From Streptomyces mirabilis (GTDB lineage Bacteria > Actinomycetota > Actinomycetes > Streptomycetales > Streptomycetaceae): a DNA stretch of 64,000 nucleotides. The notes below the pieces were generated by a model. That model worked only from the letters and a program-made list of their open reading frames with translations, was not told where the DNA came from and ran no database searches. Shown in pieces: positions 36,445 through 45,606 of the stretch. The stretch covers positions 10,540,001 to 10,604,000 of the forward strand of contig NZ_JBCJKP010000001.1 in assembly GCF_039503195.1 (NCBI RefSeq). Reading direction: 5' to 3'. Both the position numbers and the translations under genes were made by a program. The number at the start of each line of letters is the position of its first letter. The first letter of the stretch is position 1.

Positions 36445-37650
36445 CTACCAAGCCACCGGCAGCTCCAGCGGAAAGCGCCGGATCGTCTCCGTGTCCCACC
36501 GCACTTCCTCCGGCGGCACCGCAAGCCGCAGCCCGGGGAAGCGCTTCAAGAGGCGCCCGATCGCCACTTCCATCTCCGCCATGGCCAAGGGCACCGCGAT
36601 GCATCGGTGTCCGCCCCAGCCGAATGTCATGTGCGGCTGGTAGGGCCGGTCAGGGTCGAGGACGTGCGCGTCCGGGTAGCGCTTCGGGTCCCGGTTGGCC
36701 GTCAGGTACGACACGTGGACGAATTCGCCCGCCCGGATTTGTACGCCGTCCAGTTCCACGTCCTCAAGGGCCACCCGGGGGATACCGACCCCCTTGCGGA
36801 ACGGGATGTGGCGGAGCATCTCCTGCAGGACGTCAGTCAGGGACTCCGGCCGACGCCTGAGGTGTTCCATCAGCTCGGGACGCGTCAGGAGCAAGTAGGC
36901 GATGTCGCTGATCTGGCACGTCGCCGTGTCCTGGCCACTGAGTGTCAGCGTCAGTGCCATGACCGCCAGTTCCCTGTCGTCAAGCTGATCCTCGCCGTCT
37001 CGCGCTGCGGCCATCGCGCTGATGAGGTCCTTGCCGGGTGAGCTCCGGCGCTGCTCGACGAGTTTGGCGAAGTAGTCCGTCAGATCGGCCTTGGCACTCG
37101 CCGCGGCCTCCTTGTTGCCCGCGCCGACGACGAGCAACTGGCGCACGGACTCCTGCATCTGGGGCCAGTCCTCCTGTTCGACGCCGAGGAGGTCCAGGAT
37201 GGTGTGCTGGGGAAGCGGGTCGGAGAGGTACTGAACCAGGTCCGCCGGCGAGCCGTCCTCCTCCATCTTGTCCAGCAGGACGTCCGCGAGCCAGATGATC
37301 CGGCTCCGCATTCCGTCGACCTGCTGCTGGGTGAAGGCCTGCGAGGCCAGCTGGCGGACTCGGCTGCTGTGCGGCGGGTCCATCACGTTGATCGATTCGG
37401 GCGAGACGATGGGCTCCGGGGTCAGCCGGGGGTAGTCGTGGCCGATGATGGCGGCCCGGCTGAGCCGGTGATCGGTGGTCACCTGCTTGACGGCATCGAA
37501 TCCGGTGATCAGCCAGGCGTCCGCATCACCGTAGGGAAGCCGGATGCGAGTGGGGGAATCGCGGTCCATCAGGTCCGCGAGTTCAGGGTCGAACTCCAGG
37601 GCTTCGCTGAAGTCGAACGGGCAGATGTTTGTCTCGTTGTCCGCGGTCAT
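36445..37650 (-). CDS. Cytochrome P450 monooxygenase
   Basis: A 401-residue soluble bacterial P450. The heme-binding motif FGWGGHRC puts the cysteine ligand at C350, ExxR is E277-R280 in LQEMLR, and the oxygen-activating helix has SGQDTA at 238-243. All elements are intact. It needs ferredoxin and reductase partners, which are not in the window. Its ATG overlaps the stop of a decayed DUF1259 gene by one base (ATGA), so the two were once one operon. The reaction cannot be inferred; general resemblance is to actinobacterial hydroxylases. Confidence 0.93.
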   Translation of the reverse strand: MTADNETNICPFDFSEALEFDPELADLMDRDSPTRIRLPYGDADAWLITGFDAVKQVTTDHRLSRAAIIGHDYPRLTPEPIVSPESINVMDPPHSSRVRQLASQAFTQQQVDGMRSRIIWLADVLLDKMEEDGSPADLVQYLSDPLPQHTILDLLGVEQEDWPQMQESVRQLLVVGAGNKEAAASAKADLTDYFAKLVEQRRSSPGKDLISAMAAARDGEDQLDDRELAVMALTLTLSGQDTATCQISDIAYLLLTRPELMEHLRRRPESLTDVLQEMLRHIPFRKGVGIPRVALEDVELDGVQIRAGEFVHVSYLTANRDPKRYPDAHVLDPDRPYQPHMTFGWGGHRCIAVPLAMAEMEVAIGRLLKRFPGLRLAVPPEEVRWDTETIRRFPLELPVAW

Positions 37651-38378
37651 CAGGCGGCTCCTCCGGGCATGCGTACGACGTTGGCGGTGTCCACGGCCCG
37701 GCGAATGGCCTTGGCGAGGCTGACGGCATCGCCGACAGCCCAGTAGTGGACGAAGAACAGGTGTGGATCGTCGGTGAGGTTCTGGCGGCGCGCCTCGACG
37801 AGATTGACGCCACCGCGCGGCAGGGCCACGAGGACGGGTTGGGCTTCCCTGGCGATCACTACCAGGTCACCGCTGAGGGCGGCCTTTCCGCCGCCGAGCG
37901 GCTGGAAGCTGACGGAGGTGGTGGCGACCGGTCTCGAGGGCCGGATCGCAGGGCCGTCGGCGACGGTCTCGCGGCGGGCATCGGAAAATCTGCAGTTCGC
38001 GCTCGGTGACCACGGCGGCGCCCAGCAAAAGCGTGCTGTGGTCCGAGTGACGGACGTAGGACGCGCGCGTGCCCCGAACGAGCGCGCGGTTGATCCGGAT
38101 GCCGCGAGAGAAGGCCGTGAGGTCCCGGCGCGGCAAGCCCGAGTGGTACGTGAACCGCCTCAGATCACCGGTCGGGCCGAGAACGTTGCCCACGCCCGCC
38201 CGGTCCGCCGGCTCGGTCATTACCGGCTCGGCCGGGGAGCGGTCGTCCGGTCCGGCGGACAGGGCGCGGGCCCTGGCAGGCACACCGGTGAGTACGGGCG
38301 CAGGGGCGGCCGTGGCCGGCACACGGCGCCGGGACGGGGGAGCCGAGCGTGGGTGTCCTGCTGTCGCTTGTCAGCCAT
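37650..38378 (-). pseudogene. DUF1259 (LppY/LpqO-like) gene, frameshifted
   Basis: Two halves of a DUF1259 protein lie in different frames. The upstream half contains GDLRRFTYHSGLPRRDLTAF and RASYVRHSDHSTLLLGAAVV. The downstream half contains ATTSVSFQPLGGGKAALSGD, PVLVALPRGGVNLVEARRQN and LTDDPHLFFVHYWAVGDAVS. The switch falls near 37,985, after ELQ. The N-terminal part from the ATG at 38378 (MADKRQQDTHARL) also changes frame in what should be the signal-peptide region. The family is exported or lipoprotein-like and of unknown function. It abuts the P450 start. Confidence 0.75.
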
Positions 38379-38781
38379 GTCGTATGCCTCCTGGCGCGAT
38401 GGAAGCACAGTCGACCTCGTGGAACGCTGATCGGCACAGCCACATCCCGCCAGGTGGGCTAACTGGCTGCCGCCAATGGCCCGCGCCGGCACGGCAGCTC
38501 CCCGCGCGAGCCATCGAGGCCGTCCCGACCAGCGTCTGCCGGAGAGGCCGCGGCGGCGGAATGACGCGGCGCCGAGTGGTGTGGAGATGCGGACCGCGCG
38601 GCTCCGCCCAGGATCGTGGCGGAAGGCGTCTGTCCGCCCGCGTCCAGGCTGTCCGTGCCGCCCGCAGGTGTCAGCCAGCCCCATCCGGCACAGTGGTCGC
38701 TGTGTCGCCCCGTCGAGGCGTGGACCGGGCGCCGCTGAGCCACGCTGAAGACCGCACTCCGAGTGCTGCCCGCCACGACTT
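38379..38781. other. Gene-free stretch
   Basis: About 400 bp of GC-rich DNA with no frame that combines a start signal with a recognisable domain on either strand. It may hold the lost 5' region of the DUF1259 gene. No terminator-like hairpin was seen. Confidence 0.45.
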
Positions 38782-39114
38782 CTACGACGAGGTCGCCCCG
38801 GGCGCGTGTTCAGGTGTCGTCGGCCTTCTTCGGCGACACGCGTCACCCATATGGCCTACGCGTGCGGGCCTGTCGCTGCCGCGCTGCGCCGCTTCAGCGG
38901 GAAGCGGCGCAGCCGGGCCGTCCAACCCGCCCCAGCCGTACAGGTCCGCCGCCTGGCGAAGGCGCTCCAGGCCGTCCGACTGGAAGATGCCGTCCGCGCT
39001 CCGGAGTCCCGGATGGCCGACCGGGGAACGGGTGACCGTCAGCAGGTTCTGGTCGGCGCTCGAAGTCCTTCGGGGATCGACGGACGTGTCCGAATCGTGC
39101 TGCGTGAGGAACAT
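38782..39114 (-). CDS. Hypothetical small protein downstream of the XRE gene
   Basis: A 110-codon frame starting at an ATG with a strong GGAGGATCGG ribosome site, 31 bp after the stop of the XRE regulator, so probably in its operon. The protein begins MFLTQHDSDTSVDPRRTSSA and has a middle motif SDGLERLRQAADLYGWGG; the last third is Arg/Pro/Ala-rich. No known domain. The good ribosome site and position argue for a real gene, the composition of the tail against it. Confidence 0.45.
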   Translation of the reverse strand: MFLTQHDSDTSVDPRRTSSADQNLLTVTRSPVGHPGLRSADGIFQSDGLERLRQAADLYGWGGLDGPAAPLPAEAAQRGSDRPARVGHMGDACRRRRPTTPEHAPGATSS

Positions 39115-39145
39115 CCGATCCTCCGCCGGATGGCGCGCCTGTCGG

Positions 39146-39421
39146 TCACGCCGACATGGCCTGCTCGCCGCCTTCGGCGCCTTCCGCGCAGGCGGCGGCC
39201 AGGTCGTCCAGGGACAGGTGCAGGGCGTGGGCCAGGGCTGCCACGGTGAAGAAGGCCGGGGTCGGGGCCCGGCCGGTCTCGATCTTGCGGAGCGTTTCGG
39301 CGGACACCCCGGCGGCTGCTGCCACGTCGACCATGCTGCGGTCACCGCGGGCCCGGCGGAGCAGGATCCCGAAGCGCTCTCCGCGTTGCCGCTCTTGCGG
39401 ACTCAAAGGAACTCTCACCAT
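39146..39421 (-). CDS. Small XRE family regulator
   Basis: A 91-residue protein that is almost only a helix-turn-helix: FGILLRRARGDRSMVDVAAA then AGVSAETLRKIETGRAPTPA, followed by a short helix ALAHALHLSLDDLAAAC. The ATG at 39421 lies eight bases from a 22-bp palindrome shared with the divergent methionine aminopeptidase gene. The simplest reading is a repressor controlling its own gene and the aminopeptidase. The small downstream gene may belong to the same unit. Confidence 0.9.
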   Translation of the reverse strand: MVRVPLSPQERQRGERFGILLRRARGDRSMVDVAAAAGVSAETLRKIETGRAPTPAFFTVAALAHALHLSLDDLAAACAEGAEGGEQAMSA

Positions 39422-39428
39422 ACCCGTG

Positions 39429-39450
39429 ATACTAATACCGGTATAAGTAT
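39429..39450. promoter_or_regulatory. 22-bp palindromic operator between XRE and methionine aminopeptidase genes
   Basis: The left half ATACTAATACC and right half GGTATAAGTAT are complementary at 10 of 11 positions, with the perfect core ATACCGGTAT in the centre. It is strikingly AT-rich for this genome and sits in the 62-bp gap between the divergent starts, overlapping where both promoters must lie. It is the obvious binding site for the adjacent XRE protein. Confidence 0.8.
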
Positions 39451-39483
39451 TGGGCGGCATCGCATGGCAGGGAGTCACGGCAC

Positions 39484-40251
39484 ATGGTGGAGATCAAGAC
39501 CGACACGGCACTGGAGGCGATGCGAGAAGCCGGACGCGTCGTGGCCCATGCACTCGCGGCCGCCCGCGCGGCGGCAGCTGTGCGAGTCCGCCTGCGCGAG
39601 CTCGACGTAGCCGCCCGCGCCGTTCTCACCGAGGCCGGAGCACGTTCTCCGTTCCTGGGCTACCAGCCCTCCTTCGCCCCGACCCCCTTCCCCGCCGTGA
39701 TCTGCGCCTCCGTCAACGACGCCGTCTCGCACGGCATCCCCGGCGACTACCGCCTTCGCGACGGCGACCTGGTCAGCATCGACTGCGGAGCCGAACTCGA
39801 CGGCTGGACCGGCGACGCCGCGATCAGCTTCACCGTCGGTACCCCTCGCCCCGCCGACCTCGAACTCATCGCCGCCACCCAACAGGCCCTGGACGCCGGC
39901 ATCGCCGCCGCCACCGTCGGCCACCGGATCGGCGACATCTCCCACGCCATCAGCACCGTCGCCCGCAAGGCCCGCTGCGGCATGCCGGCCGACTTCGGCG
40001 GCCACGGCATCGGCCGCCAGATGCACGAAGACCCCCACGTTCCCAACCACGGACGACCCGGCCGCGGCTTCCCCCTGCGCCACGGCCTCGCCCTCGCCAT
40101 CGAACCCATGCTCATGGCCGGAGGACGCAACGACTACCACACCGACCCCGACGGATGGACCCTGCGCACCAGCGACGGCAGCCGAGCCGCACACATCGAA
40201 CACACCATCGCCATCACCGAGGACGGCCCCCGTATCCTCACCCTGCCCTGA
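39484..40251 (+). CDS. map: Type I methionine aminopeptidase
   Basis: A complete 255-residue enzyme that removes the initiator methionine from nascent proteins. The five metal ligands are recognisable: the aspartates in SIDCGAELDGWTGDAAISF, the histidine in GGHGIGRQMHEDP, the glutamate in LAIEPML and the last glutamate in AHIEHTIAIT. It lacks the N-terminal zinc-finger extension. Streptomyces have a housekeeping map elsewhere, so this is an extra copy under private XRE control, possibly inducible or less sensitive to an inhibitor; that role is inference. Confidence 0.93.
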   Translation: MVEIKTDTALEAMREAGRVVAHALAAARAAAAVRVRLRELDVAARAVLTEAGARSPFLGYQPSFAPTPFPAVICASVNDAVSHGIPGDYRLRDGDLVSIDCGAELDGWTGDAAISFTVGTPRPADLELIAATQQALDAGIAAATVGHRIGDISHAISTVARKARCGMPADFGGHGIGRQMHEDPHVPNHGRPGRGFPLRHGLALAIEPMLMAGGRNDYHTDPDGWTLRTSDGSRAAHIEHTIAITEDGPRILTLP

Positions 40252-40337
40252 CCTCGAATCCGCTCCCAGCCGGCCGCCAGACACCTCGGCGATGCTCGGG
40301 CATGCTCGGCCCGCACCGACCGCCGATCACGGCTCCT

Positions 40338-40815
40338 ACCGGCGCCGGCGGCCTGCCCGCCCTCGCCGACCGCAAGCGGTCCGGTCGGCCGGCCTCGTTC
40401 ACCGCGTTGCAGGTCGCCGAAGTCAAGGCGCTGGCCCGCCAGTCACCCGCCAAGACCAGCGCCCCGCAGTCGCGCTGGTCCTGCCCGGAACTGGTCCGGA
40501 GGCGGTCGACCGGACCAGCTCCGGGTCGAACTCCCCTTCCACCTTGGAGCGCTGACTCAAGCAGGACGCGCTCAAGCCCTGGCAGTACCAGTCCTGGATC
40601 TTCGTACGCGACCGGCCTTCCGGCCCAAGGCCGCGCGGGTGCTGGACCCGTACACCCGTCCTTTCGTCGGCACCGCGCTGGGCGAGGACAGGTACGTGAT
40701 CTCCGCGCGTGCAGGGCGTCCCCCGCCAACCACGCGGCGGGGGCTAGCCCTACCCAGAGGTGGGCGGGTACCACGATCGTCCCGCGCGGTCGCCTCCGAG
40801 ATGCTGGGGCCATAA
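40338..40815 (+). pseudogene. IS630 family transposase, decayed
   Basis: Pieces of an IS630 transposase in shifting frames: LADRKRSGRPASFTALQVAE then VKALARQSPAKTSAPQSRWS, CPELVRR, later ALKPWQYQSWIFVRDR, FRPKAARVLD and ALGEDRYVISA. The DDE catalytic domain is not recoverable as one frame and stop codons interrupt it. It ends about 40 bp before the serine hydrolase gene. Confidence 0.85.
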
Positions 40816-40852
40816 GCCGGTGGTTACCCAATGCTTCCATGGGAGTTGGCTC

Positions 40853-42016
40853 GTGCGTGAGCAGGCATGGCAGAGGTTTCGTTCGTCCGGGCGGCGGAGC
40901 GGTCGGCGCAGAGCCTTGCCGGCCGCGGTCGCGGTGGCCGTCGGCGTCATGACGATGGGCGCCCTGGCCCCGCCCGCGGCGTCTGCCGCCGCCAGGCCGC
41001 ACACCGTTCAAAGGGGCATGGACGCGTTGGTGCACACCGACGGCGTGCCCGCCGTGCTGGCGAGCGTCAAGGACCGTGACGGCCGCGCCCGGAGCTACAC
41101 CGCAGGGGTCGGTGACCTGGCCACCGGAGCGAAGGTGCCGCGGGACGGTCAGGTGCGCATCGGCAGCAACACCAAGACGTTCACGGCAGTGGTCGTGCTG
41201 CAACTGGTCGGTGAAGGCAAGATCGGCCTCGACGCCCCGGTCGACACCTATCTGCGCCGTCTCGTCCGCGGGGACGGGATCGACGGACGTCACATCACCG
41301 TCCGCGAACTGCTCCAGCACACCAGCGGACTTCCCAACTACAGCAAGTACCTCAGCGACGACATCCGCTACTACGACCCCCGCGAACTTCTCGACCTCGC
41401 TCTCCAGCACAAGGCCGACTTCGCCCCCGGCACGAACTGGGCCTACAGCAACACGAACTACCTGGTGGCCGGCCTGATCGTGCAGAAGGTCACCGGCCGT
41501 CCCCTCGCCGAGGAGATCGATCAGCGCGTCATCAAACGCATCGGATTGCGCCACACTTACTTTCCCGTCCCAGGAGAGGAGACGATCCGGGAGCGCCATC
41601 CCAGGGGTTACTACCAGGATTCGGCAGGCGCGCCTCTGGTCGACGCCACGGAATGGGACCCTTCCTGGGCCTGGGCTGCGGGCCAGATGGTGTCCACCAA
41701 CTCCGACCTGAACCGGTTCTTCACCGCGCTGTTGGCCGGCCGCCTTCTCCCGAGGGCTCAGCTCGACCAGATGCGCACCACCGTCCCCGCCAGTTACCCT
41801 TTCCCCGCCGGTGCCCGCTACGGGCTGGGATTCGTGAGCACGCCGCTGTCGTGCGGCGAGGTGTACTGGGGCCACGGCGGCAGCATGACGGGATACGAGA
41901 CCCGAGGCGGCGTCACCGAGGACGGGCGCGCGGCCAACGTCGCCGTGACCATGCAGCCGAGCCAGGCAGTCAAGGAGCACATGGACGGTGTCGTAGACAC
42001 GGCCCTCTGCCGGTGA
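40853..42016 (+). CDS. Secreted serine hydrolase (beta-lactamase/D-Ala-D-Ala carboxypeptidase class C fold)
   Basis: A 387-residue penicillin-binding-protein-like hydrolase. After an Arg-rich N-terminus come a hydrophobic helix and APPAASAAARP, a Sec signal peptide. The catalytic Ser-x-x-Lys is S105-K108 in GSNTKTFTAV, the second motif is YSNTNY, and the third is HGG near the C-terminus. The GTG at 40853 with GGGAG upstream fits the signal peptide best. It probably acts on cell-wall peptides or esters outside the membrane. True beta-lactamase activity is not implied. Confidence 0.9.
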   Translation: MREQAWQRFRSSGRRSGRRRALPAAVAVAVGVMTMGALAPPAASAAARPHTVQRGMDALVHTDGVPAVLASVKDRDGRARSYTAGVGDLATGAKVPRDGQVRIGSNTKTFTAVVVLQLVGEGKIGLDAPVDTYLRRLVRGDGIDGRHITVRELLQHTSGLPNYSKYLSDDIRYYDPRELLDLALQHKADFAPGTNWAYSNTNYLVAGLIVQKVTGRPLAEEIDQRVIKRIGLRHTYFPVPGEETIRERHPRGYYQDSAGAPLVDATEWDPSWAWAAGQMVSTNSDLNRFFTALLAGRLLPRAQLDQMRTTVPASYPFPAGARYGLGFVSTPLSCGEVYWGHGGSMTGYETRGGVTEDGRAANVAVTMQPSQAVKEHMDGVVDTALCR

Positions 42017-42546
42017 AGCGCGCCACTTGGAGATCATCCCAATCGGTGGCCCCGTTGCCCTGTGTGTTGATGGTCGATCGTCTGGTCGTCCCGGACGGGC
42101 TCTGGAGACTGGTAATACTTGACTGTTCCTCGGCCACCAAGATCCAGGCTGCATGCACTCGGTGGTGCGGCCGCGGACCGTGCGCTCCCCTTCGTGGCAG
42201 CGGCTACGGCGGCGAACCACTGCCCATCGTTAACGCACTGGGTTGGCCACGCGCCGAGGGGCCACGGCCTGCGGATCTACGGCAGGGACCACTCTGGGGG
42301 AGCTGGTCCGAAGCGCCCCAGCTGAACGGATCCTCCGAACTCATCCGCCTGAGCGTCGCCGAGGTCCGACGATGCCGATATCCAGCCCGTATCAGCCACT
42401 ACGAACGACGCGGGCACAGCCCGCCAAACTGCCCTGCAACCACAACAAGAACCGTGGCAGTGTCAGCGGGCGTCGATGAGTTCTCGCTCCGCATCGGGCC
42501 GTGGTGAAACGATGCCCGACCCGGCCACCGACCCTACGGTGATGTC
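42017..42546 (+). other. Region with transposase debris
   Basis: About 530 bp between the serine hydrolase and the sensor kinase. Two short coding remnants are visible on the plus strand: MVDRLVVPDGLWRLV from 42,070, the usual beginning of an IS5-type transposase, and LIRLSVAEVRR with ISHYERRGHSPP near 42,340-42,425, resembling the end of an IS4/IS701-type transposase. Neither is continuous. The last 80 bp should contain the kinase promoter. Confidence 0.55.
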
Positions 42547-43776
42547 ATGACGGTGCTCAACGGTTGGAGGCGGCGAGGGCGAGCCCCGAGCCGCACGCTC
42601 GACGTCTTGGGCGTGGCTGTGCTGTGCGTGCTGTCGGTGGTGGCTGCCTCGGTCGACCCGCACGAGCACGAGTTCGTGCTGCGCTGGTCCGCCGTGGTGC
42701 TGGCTGCCGTCGGCTGCTCCGCGTTGCTCTGGCGGCGCCGTCACCCGTTCGGAGTACTGGCCGTCACCATTGGCTGCGGGGTGATCTTTCAGATGCTCGG
42801 TTTTCGGGAGAGCCCGCTGGTGACAAGCCCGGTTCTGGCGTCCATCTACAACGTGGCCCTGCGGACCGACCGGCGTACCGCCTGGACCGCGGCAGCTGTC
42901 TCGGCTGCCGTCCTGGTGGGCGCCGACGCGGTGTGGACCTCGGATTCGTGGCTGGACCCGGACAAGGCCGCGATGGTGGCCTGGACGGCCCTGCCGGCCG
43001 CCGTCGGGGACGGACTGCGCTCACGGCGCGCCTACGTAGCGGCCGTGGAGGAAAGAGCGGAGCACGCCGAGCGCACCCGCGAGCAAGAAGCACAGCAGCG
43101 AGTGGCGGCCGAACGCGTTCGGATCGCACGCGAACTGCACGACATCGTCGCGCACCACATCGCCTTGATCAACGCTCAGGCAGGCGTCGCCGTCCACCTG
43201 GTGGACCAGCGCCCGGAACAAATCCTGAGGGCTCTGGAGAACATCCGGGACACCAGCCGCTCCGCGCTGGACGAATTACGGGTGACCGTAGGCCTGCTGC
43301 GGCAGTCCGACGAGCCGGTGGCGCTCCGCGACCCGATGCCGGGCCTTGCCCAGGTGCCAGCACTTCTGGCGTCGTTCGAACGCGCCGGGCTGGCCGTGAG
43401 TCACACGTGGCTGGGCATCACCGAACCGCTGGAACCGGCGGTCGACCTGGCCGCCTACCGCATCGTGCAGGAGTCCTTGACCAATGTGCGCAAGCACGCC
43501 GGTGCCGACCATGCCCGATTGTTCCTGCATTATCACGGTGAACGGCTGACGATCACCGTCGAGGACGACGGGTGCGCCGGACCGCACCATCCTCACCCGG
43601 GGGCCGGTCACGGGCTGATCGGGATGCGTGAGCGGGCTACCACGATAGGGGGCACGCTGTATGCGGGACCGCGCCCCGAAGGCGGTTTCACAGTGACCGC
43701 GGAACTCCCGCTCCGCCCCGGTCCGGCAGGGAATCGGAGACATGAACATGACGATTCGCGTACTGCTTGCCGATGA
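42547..43776 (+). CDS. NarL-type sensor histidine kinase
   Basis: A 409-residue membrane kinase. Four to five hydrophobic helices occupy residues 17-155. The dimerisation/phosphoacceptor motif RELHDIVAHHIALINAQAG places the phospho-histidine at H198, and the HATPase domain follows (QESLTNVRKHAGADHARLF, VEDDGCAGP, GHGLIGMRERATTIGG). No sensor domain outside the membrane is visible. It overlaps the response regulator gene by 35 bases, so the pair is co-translated. The signal is unknown. Confidence 0.93.
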   Translation: MTVLNGWRRRGRAPSRTLDVLGVAVLCVLSVVAASVDPHEHEFVLRWSAVVLAAVGCSALLWRRRHPFGVLAVTIGCGVIFQMLGFRESPLVTSPVLASIYNVALRTDRRTAWTAAAVSAAVLVGADAVWTSDSWLDPDKAAMVAWTALPAAVGDGLRSRRAYVAAVEERAEHAERTREQEAQQRVAAERVRIARELHDIVAHHIALINAQAGVAVHLVDQRPEQILRALENIRDTSRSALDELRVTVGLLRQSDEPVALRDPMPGLAQVPALLASFERAGLAVSHTWLGITEPLEPAVDLAAYRIVQESLTNVRKHAGADHARLFLHYHGERLTITVEDDGCAGPHHPHPGAGHGLIGMRERATTIGGTLYAGPRPEGGFTVTAELPLRPGPAGNRRHEHDDSRTACR

Positions 43777-44443
43777 CCAGGCCCTGCTGCGGGGCACGTT
43801 CCGCATGCTGTTCGACGCCACGGATGACATGGAGACCGTGGCCGAGGCGTCCAATGGCCGTGAGGCGGTCGAGCTGGCGGGCTCACAGCGCCCGGACGTG
43901 GTGCTGATGGACATCCGCATGCCGGAGATGGACGGCCTCGAGGCGACACGGCTCATCACCGAGTCCGAGGATCTCGCAAGTGTGAAGGTGCTCATCCTGA
44001 CCACCTTCGAAGACGACGAGCACGTCGCCGACGCACTGCGTGCGGGTGCGAGCGGCTTTCTCGGCAAGGGCGCGCGACCCGAGGAACTCCTCGATGCCGT
44101 CCGCACGGTCGCGGACGGCGAGGCGCTGCTGTCCCCGTCAGCGACGCGAGCATTGATCACTCGGTTTCTGGCCCAGCCGGACCCATGCCCGACGGCCGTA
44201 CACGAGCGGCTGGAGAGCTTGACACCGCGGGAACGCGACGTCACGAGCCTCGCCGCACTGGGCCTGTCCAACGACGAGATCGCCGAGCGCCTGTTCGTCA
44301 GCCCGCTGACCGCCAAGACCCACATCAACCGGGCCATGACCAAGCTGGCAGCTCGTGACCGGGCCCAGCTCGTCGTCATCGCCTACCAGTGCGGGCTGGT
44401 CAGTCCGGCCACGGAACCAGATCAATCCCAGCAACCCGCGTAG
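43742..44443 (+). CDS. NarL/LuxR family response regulator
   Basis: A 233-residue partner of the kinase at 42547. The receiver domain has acidic residues D11-D12, the phospho-aspartate D57 in VVLMDIRMPEMDG and LKxG-type LGKGARP. The LuxR HTH begins LTPRERDVTSLAALGLSNDE and continues IAERLFVSPLTAKTHINRAM. The start lies within the 3' end of the kinase gene. Target genes are not evident; the small zinc-finger protein downstream is one possibility. Confidence 0.94.
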   Translation: MNMTIRVLLADDQALLRGTFRMLFDATDDMETVAEASNGREAVELAGSQRPDVVLMDIRMPEMDGLEATRLITESEDLASVKVLILTTFEDDEHVADALRAGASGFLGKGARPEELLDAVRTVADGEALLSPSATRALITRFLAQPDPCPTAVHERLESLTPRERDVTSLAALGLSNDEIAERLFVSPLTAKTHINRAMTKLAARDRAQLVVIAYQCGLVSPATEPDQSQQPA

Positions 44444-44590
44444 TCGCCGGCTCGGTGTGTCCACCTTCTGCCCCAGCCGCAGACCGACGTACCGCGTACT
44501 GCAGTCGTGGTAGCCGGAAGTCGCTGCGTGGGGACGACGCGCTGAGGGCCGCTCGTGGGCCAAGGTGAAACCCTGAACGGAGGTTTCACC

Positions 44591-44965
44591 ATGACCGCAA
44601 CCCAGTGCCTGACGAAGTCCGACGAGAAGACGGCCCTCGAGGCATGCCGCACGATCCGTGAGCTTCTGGCCGGAAGCGAACGCAAGACCCTCGCCCTCGA
44701 TGAGACGGGCGCGGTCCGGGCTCACCTGGCGACCTGCCACCCATGCCGGGGCGAGTACGACCGCCTCGCAGCCGTGCCCGCACACCTGTCTCTTCTGCGC
44801 GACGCTCTGGCCCGTGGCAAAGGCCGAAGTACGCGGACGCACGCGGGTACCCGGCCCGATCGCGGCCACTCGTCGCCCCGTCACCGCAGGCCACACCGAG
44901 CGAGCCTGACCATGCAGCTCACGCTGCCCCAATGGGTCAGCAGGACCACGTCGCACATCAGGTGA
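44591..44965 (+). CDS. Small zinc-finger (zf-HC2, anti-sigma-like) protein
   Basis: A 124-residue protein whose first half matches the zinc-binding anti-sigma domain: H45, C49 and C52 form the HxxxCxxC motif in AHLATCHPCRGEYDRLAAVP. No transmembrane helix follows, and the second half (ARGKGRSTRTHAGTRPDRG onward) is basic and low-complexity, perhaps frame-shifted relative to the ancestor. No ECF sigma gene is adjacent, so it is an orphan. The ribosome site before 44591 is AACGGAGG. Confidence 0.65.
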   Translation: MTATQCLTKSDEKTALEACRTIRELLAGSERKTLALDETGAVRAHLATCHPCRGEYDRLAAVPAHLSLLRDALARGKGRSTRTHAGTRPDRGHSSPRHRRPHRASLTMQLTLPQWVSRTTSHIR

Positions 44966-45128
44966 GCAGATCTCGCGGATGCGACGAGGTGCCTGGGGCG
45001 GAACGGGAAGGGGACCCTTCTGCGGCGTCTCACTGGCGACCGGCGAAGAGCACTCGTACGGTCGATGCAGAGACGGACGGCGGAGGGGTCCACCGCCGTC
45101 GGTCTGATTCCTGAGCCTGACGATCGCC

Positions 45129-45389
45129 TCAGCTCGAGGCCGACGACTCCACCGTGACGGGTCGGCCGATCAGGGACCTCCCGAGGATCCGTGCGTCTTT
45201 GGCAGCCCAGTTCCTAGCGGCCGGCTGGACGCTGCCGCCGGCCGGGGCGGGCAGGATCATCGCTGCGTTGCGGGCGCCGGGCAGACCGCTGCGGAGGCTC
45301 TTCACGTGGTCCATGGCCCACTCGGTGAACTCGGCCATCGAGGCGTCGTCGACCTCGGGGACAGCGGCGGCGAGGACGAACAGCTCCAT
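45129..45389 (-). CDS. Hypothetical protein
   Basis: An 86-residue frame beginning MELFVLAAAVPEVDDASMAE and ending GRSLIGRPVTVESSASS. It has coding-like composition and a stop codon immediately upstream in frame, so the ATG at 45389 is the only start. WAMDHVKSLRSGLPGARNAA looks helical. No family was recognised. It may be complete or the C-terminal remnant of a longer protein. Confidence 0.45.
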   Translation of the reverse strand: MELFVLAAAVPEVDDASMAEFTEWAMDHVKSLRSGLPGARNAAMILPAPAGGSVQPAARNWAAKDARILGRSLIGRPVTVESSASS

Positions 45390-45606
45390 CTCGGTGCCGA
45401 ACGGCCCGGACTCCTACCGTTCCGAGCTGCGGAGCGACTCGTTTGGCGATGACCCTATGGATGCGGTGCCCACGAGCACATCGAAGTCCGGGGAAATTCC
45501 TCGGCACGCCGCGGCTGGGCCGTCTGAGCGTCGGCCGGATCATGCTCCAGAATCGTCGACTCCCTGGGCCGGTGACACGCCGCTGGCTCGGAAGCCCAGG
45601 GCAGGT

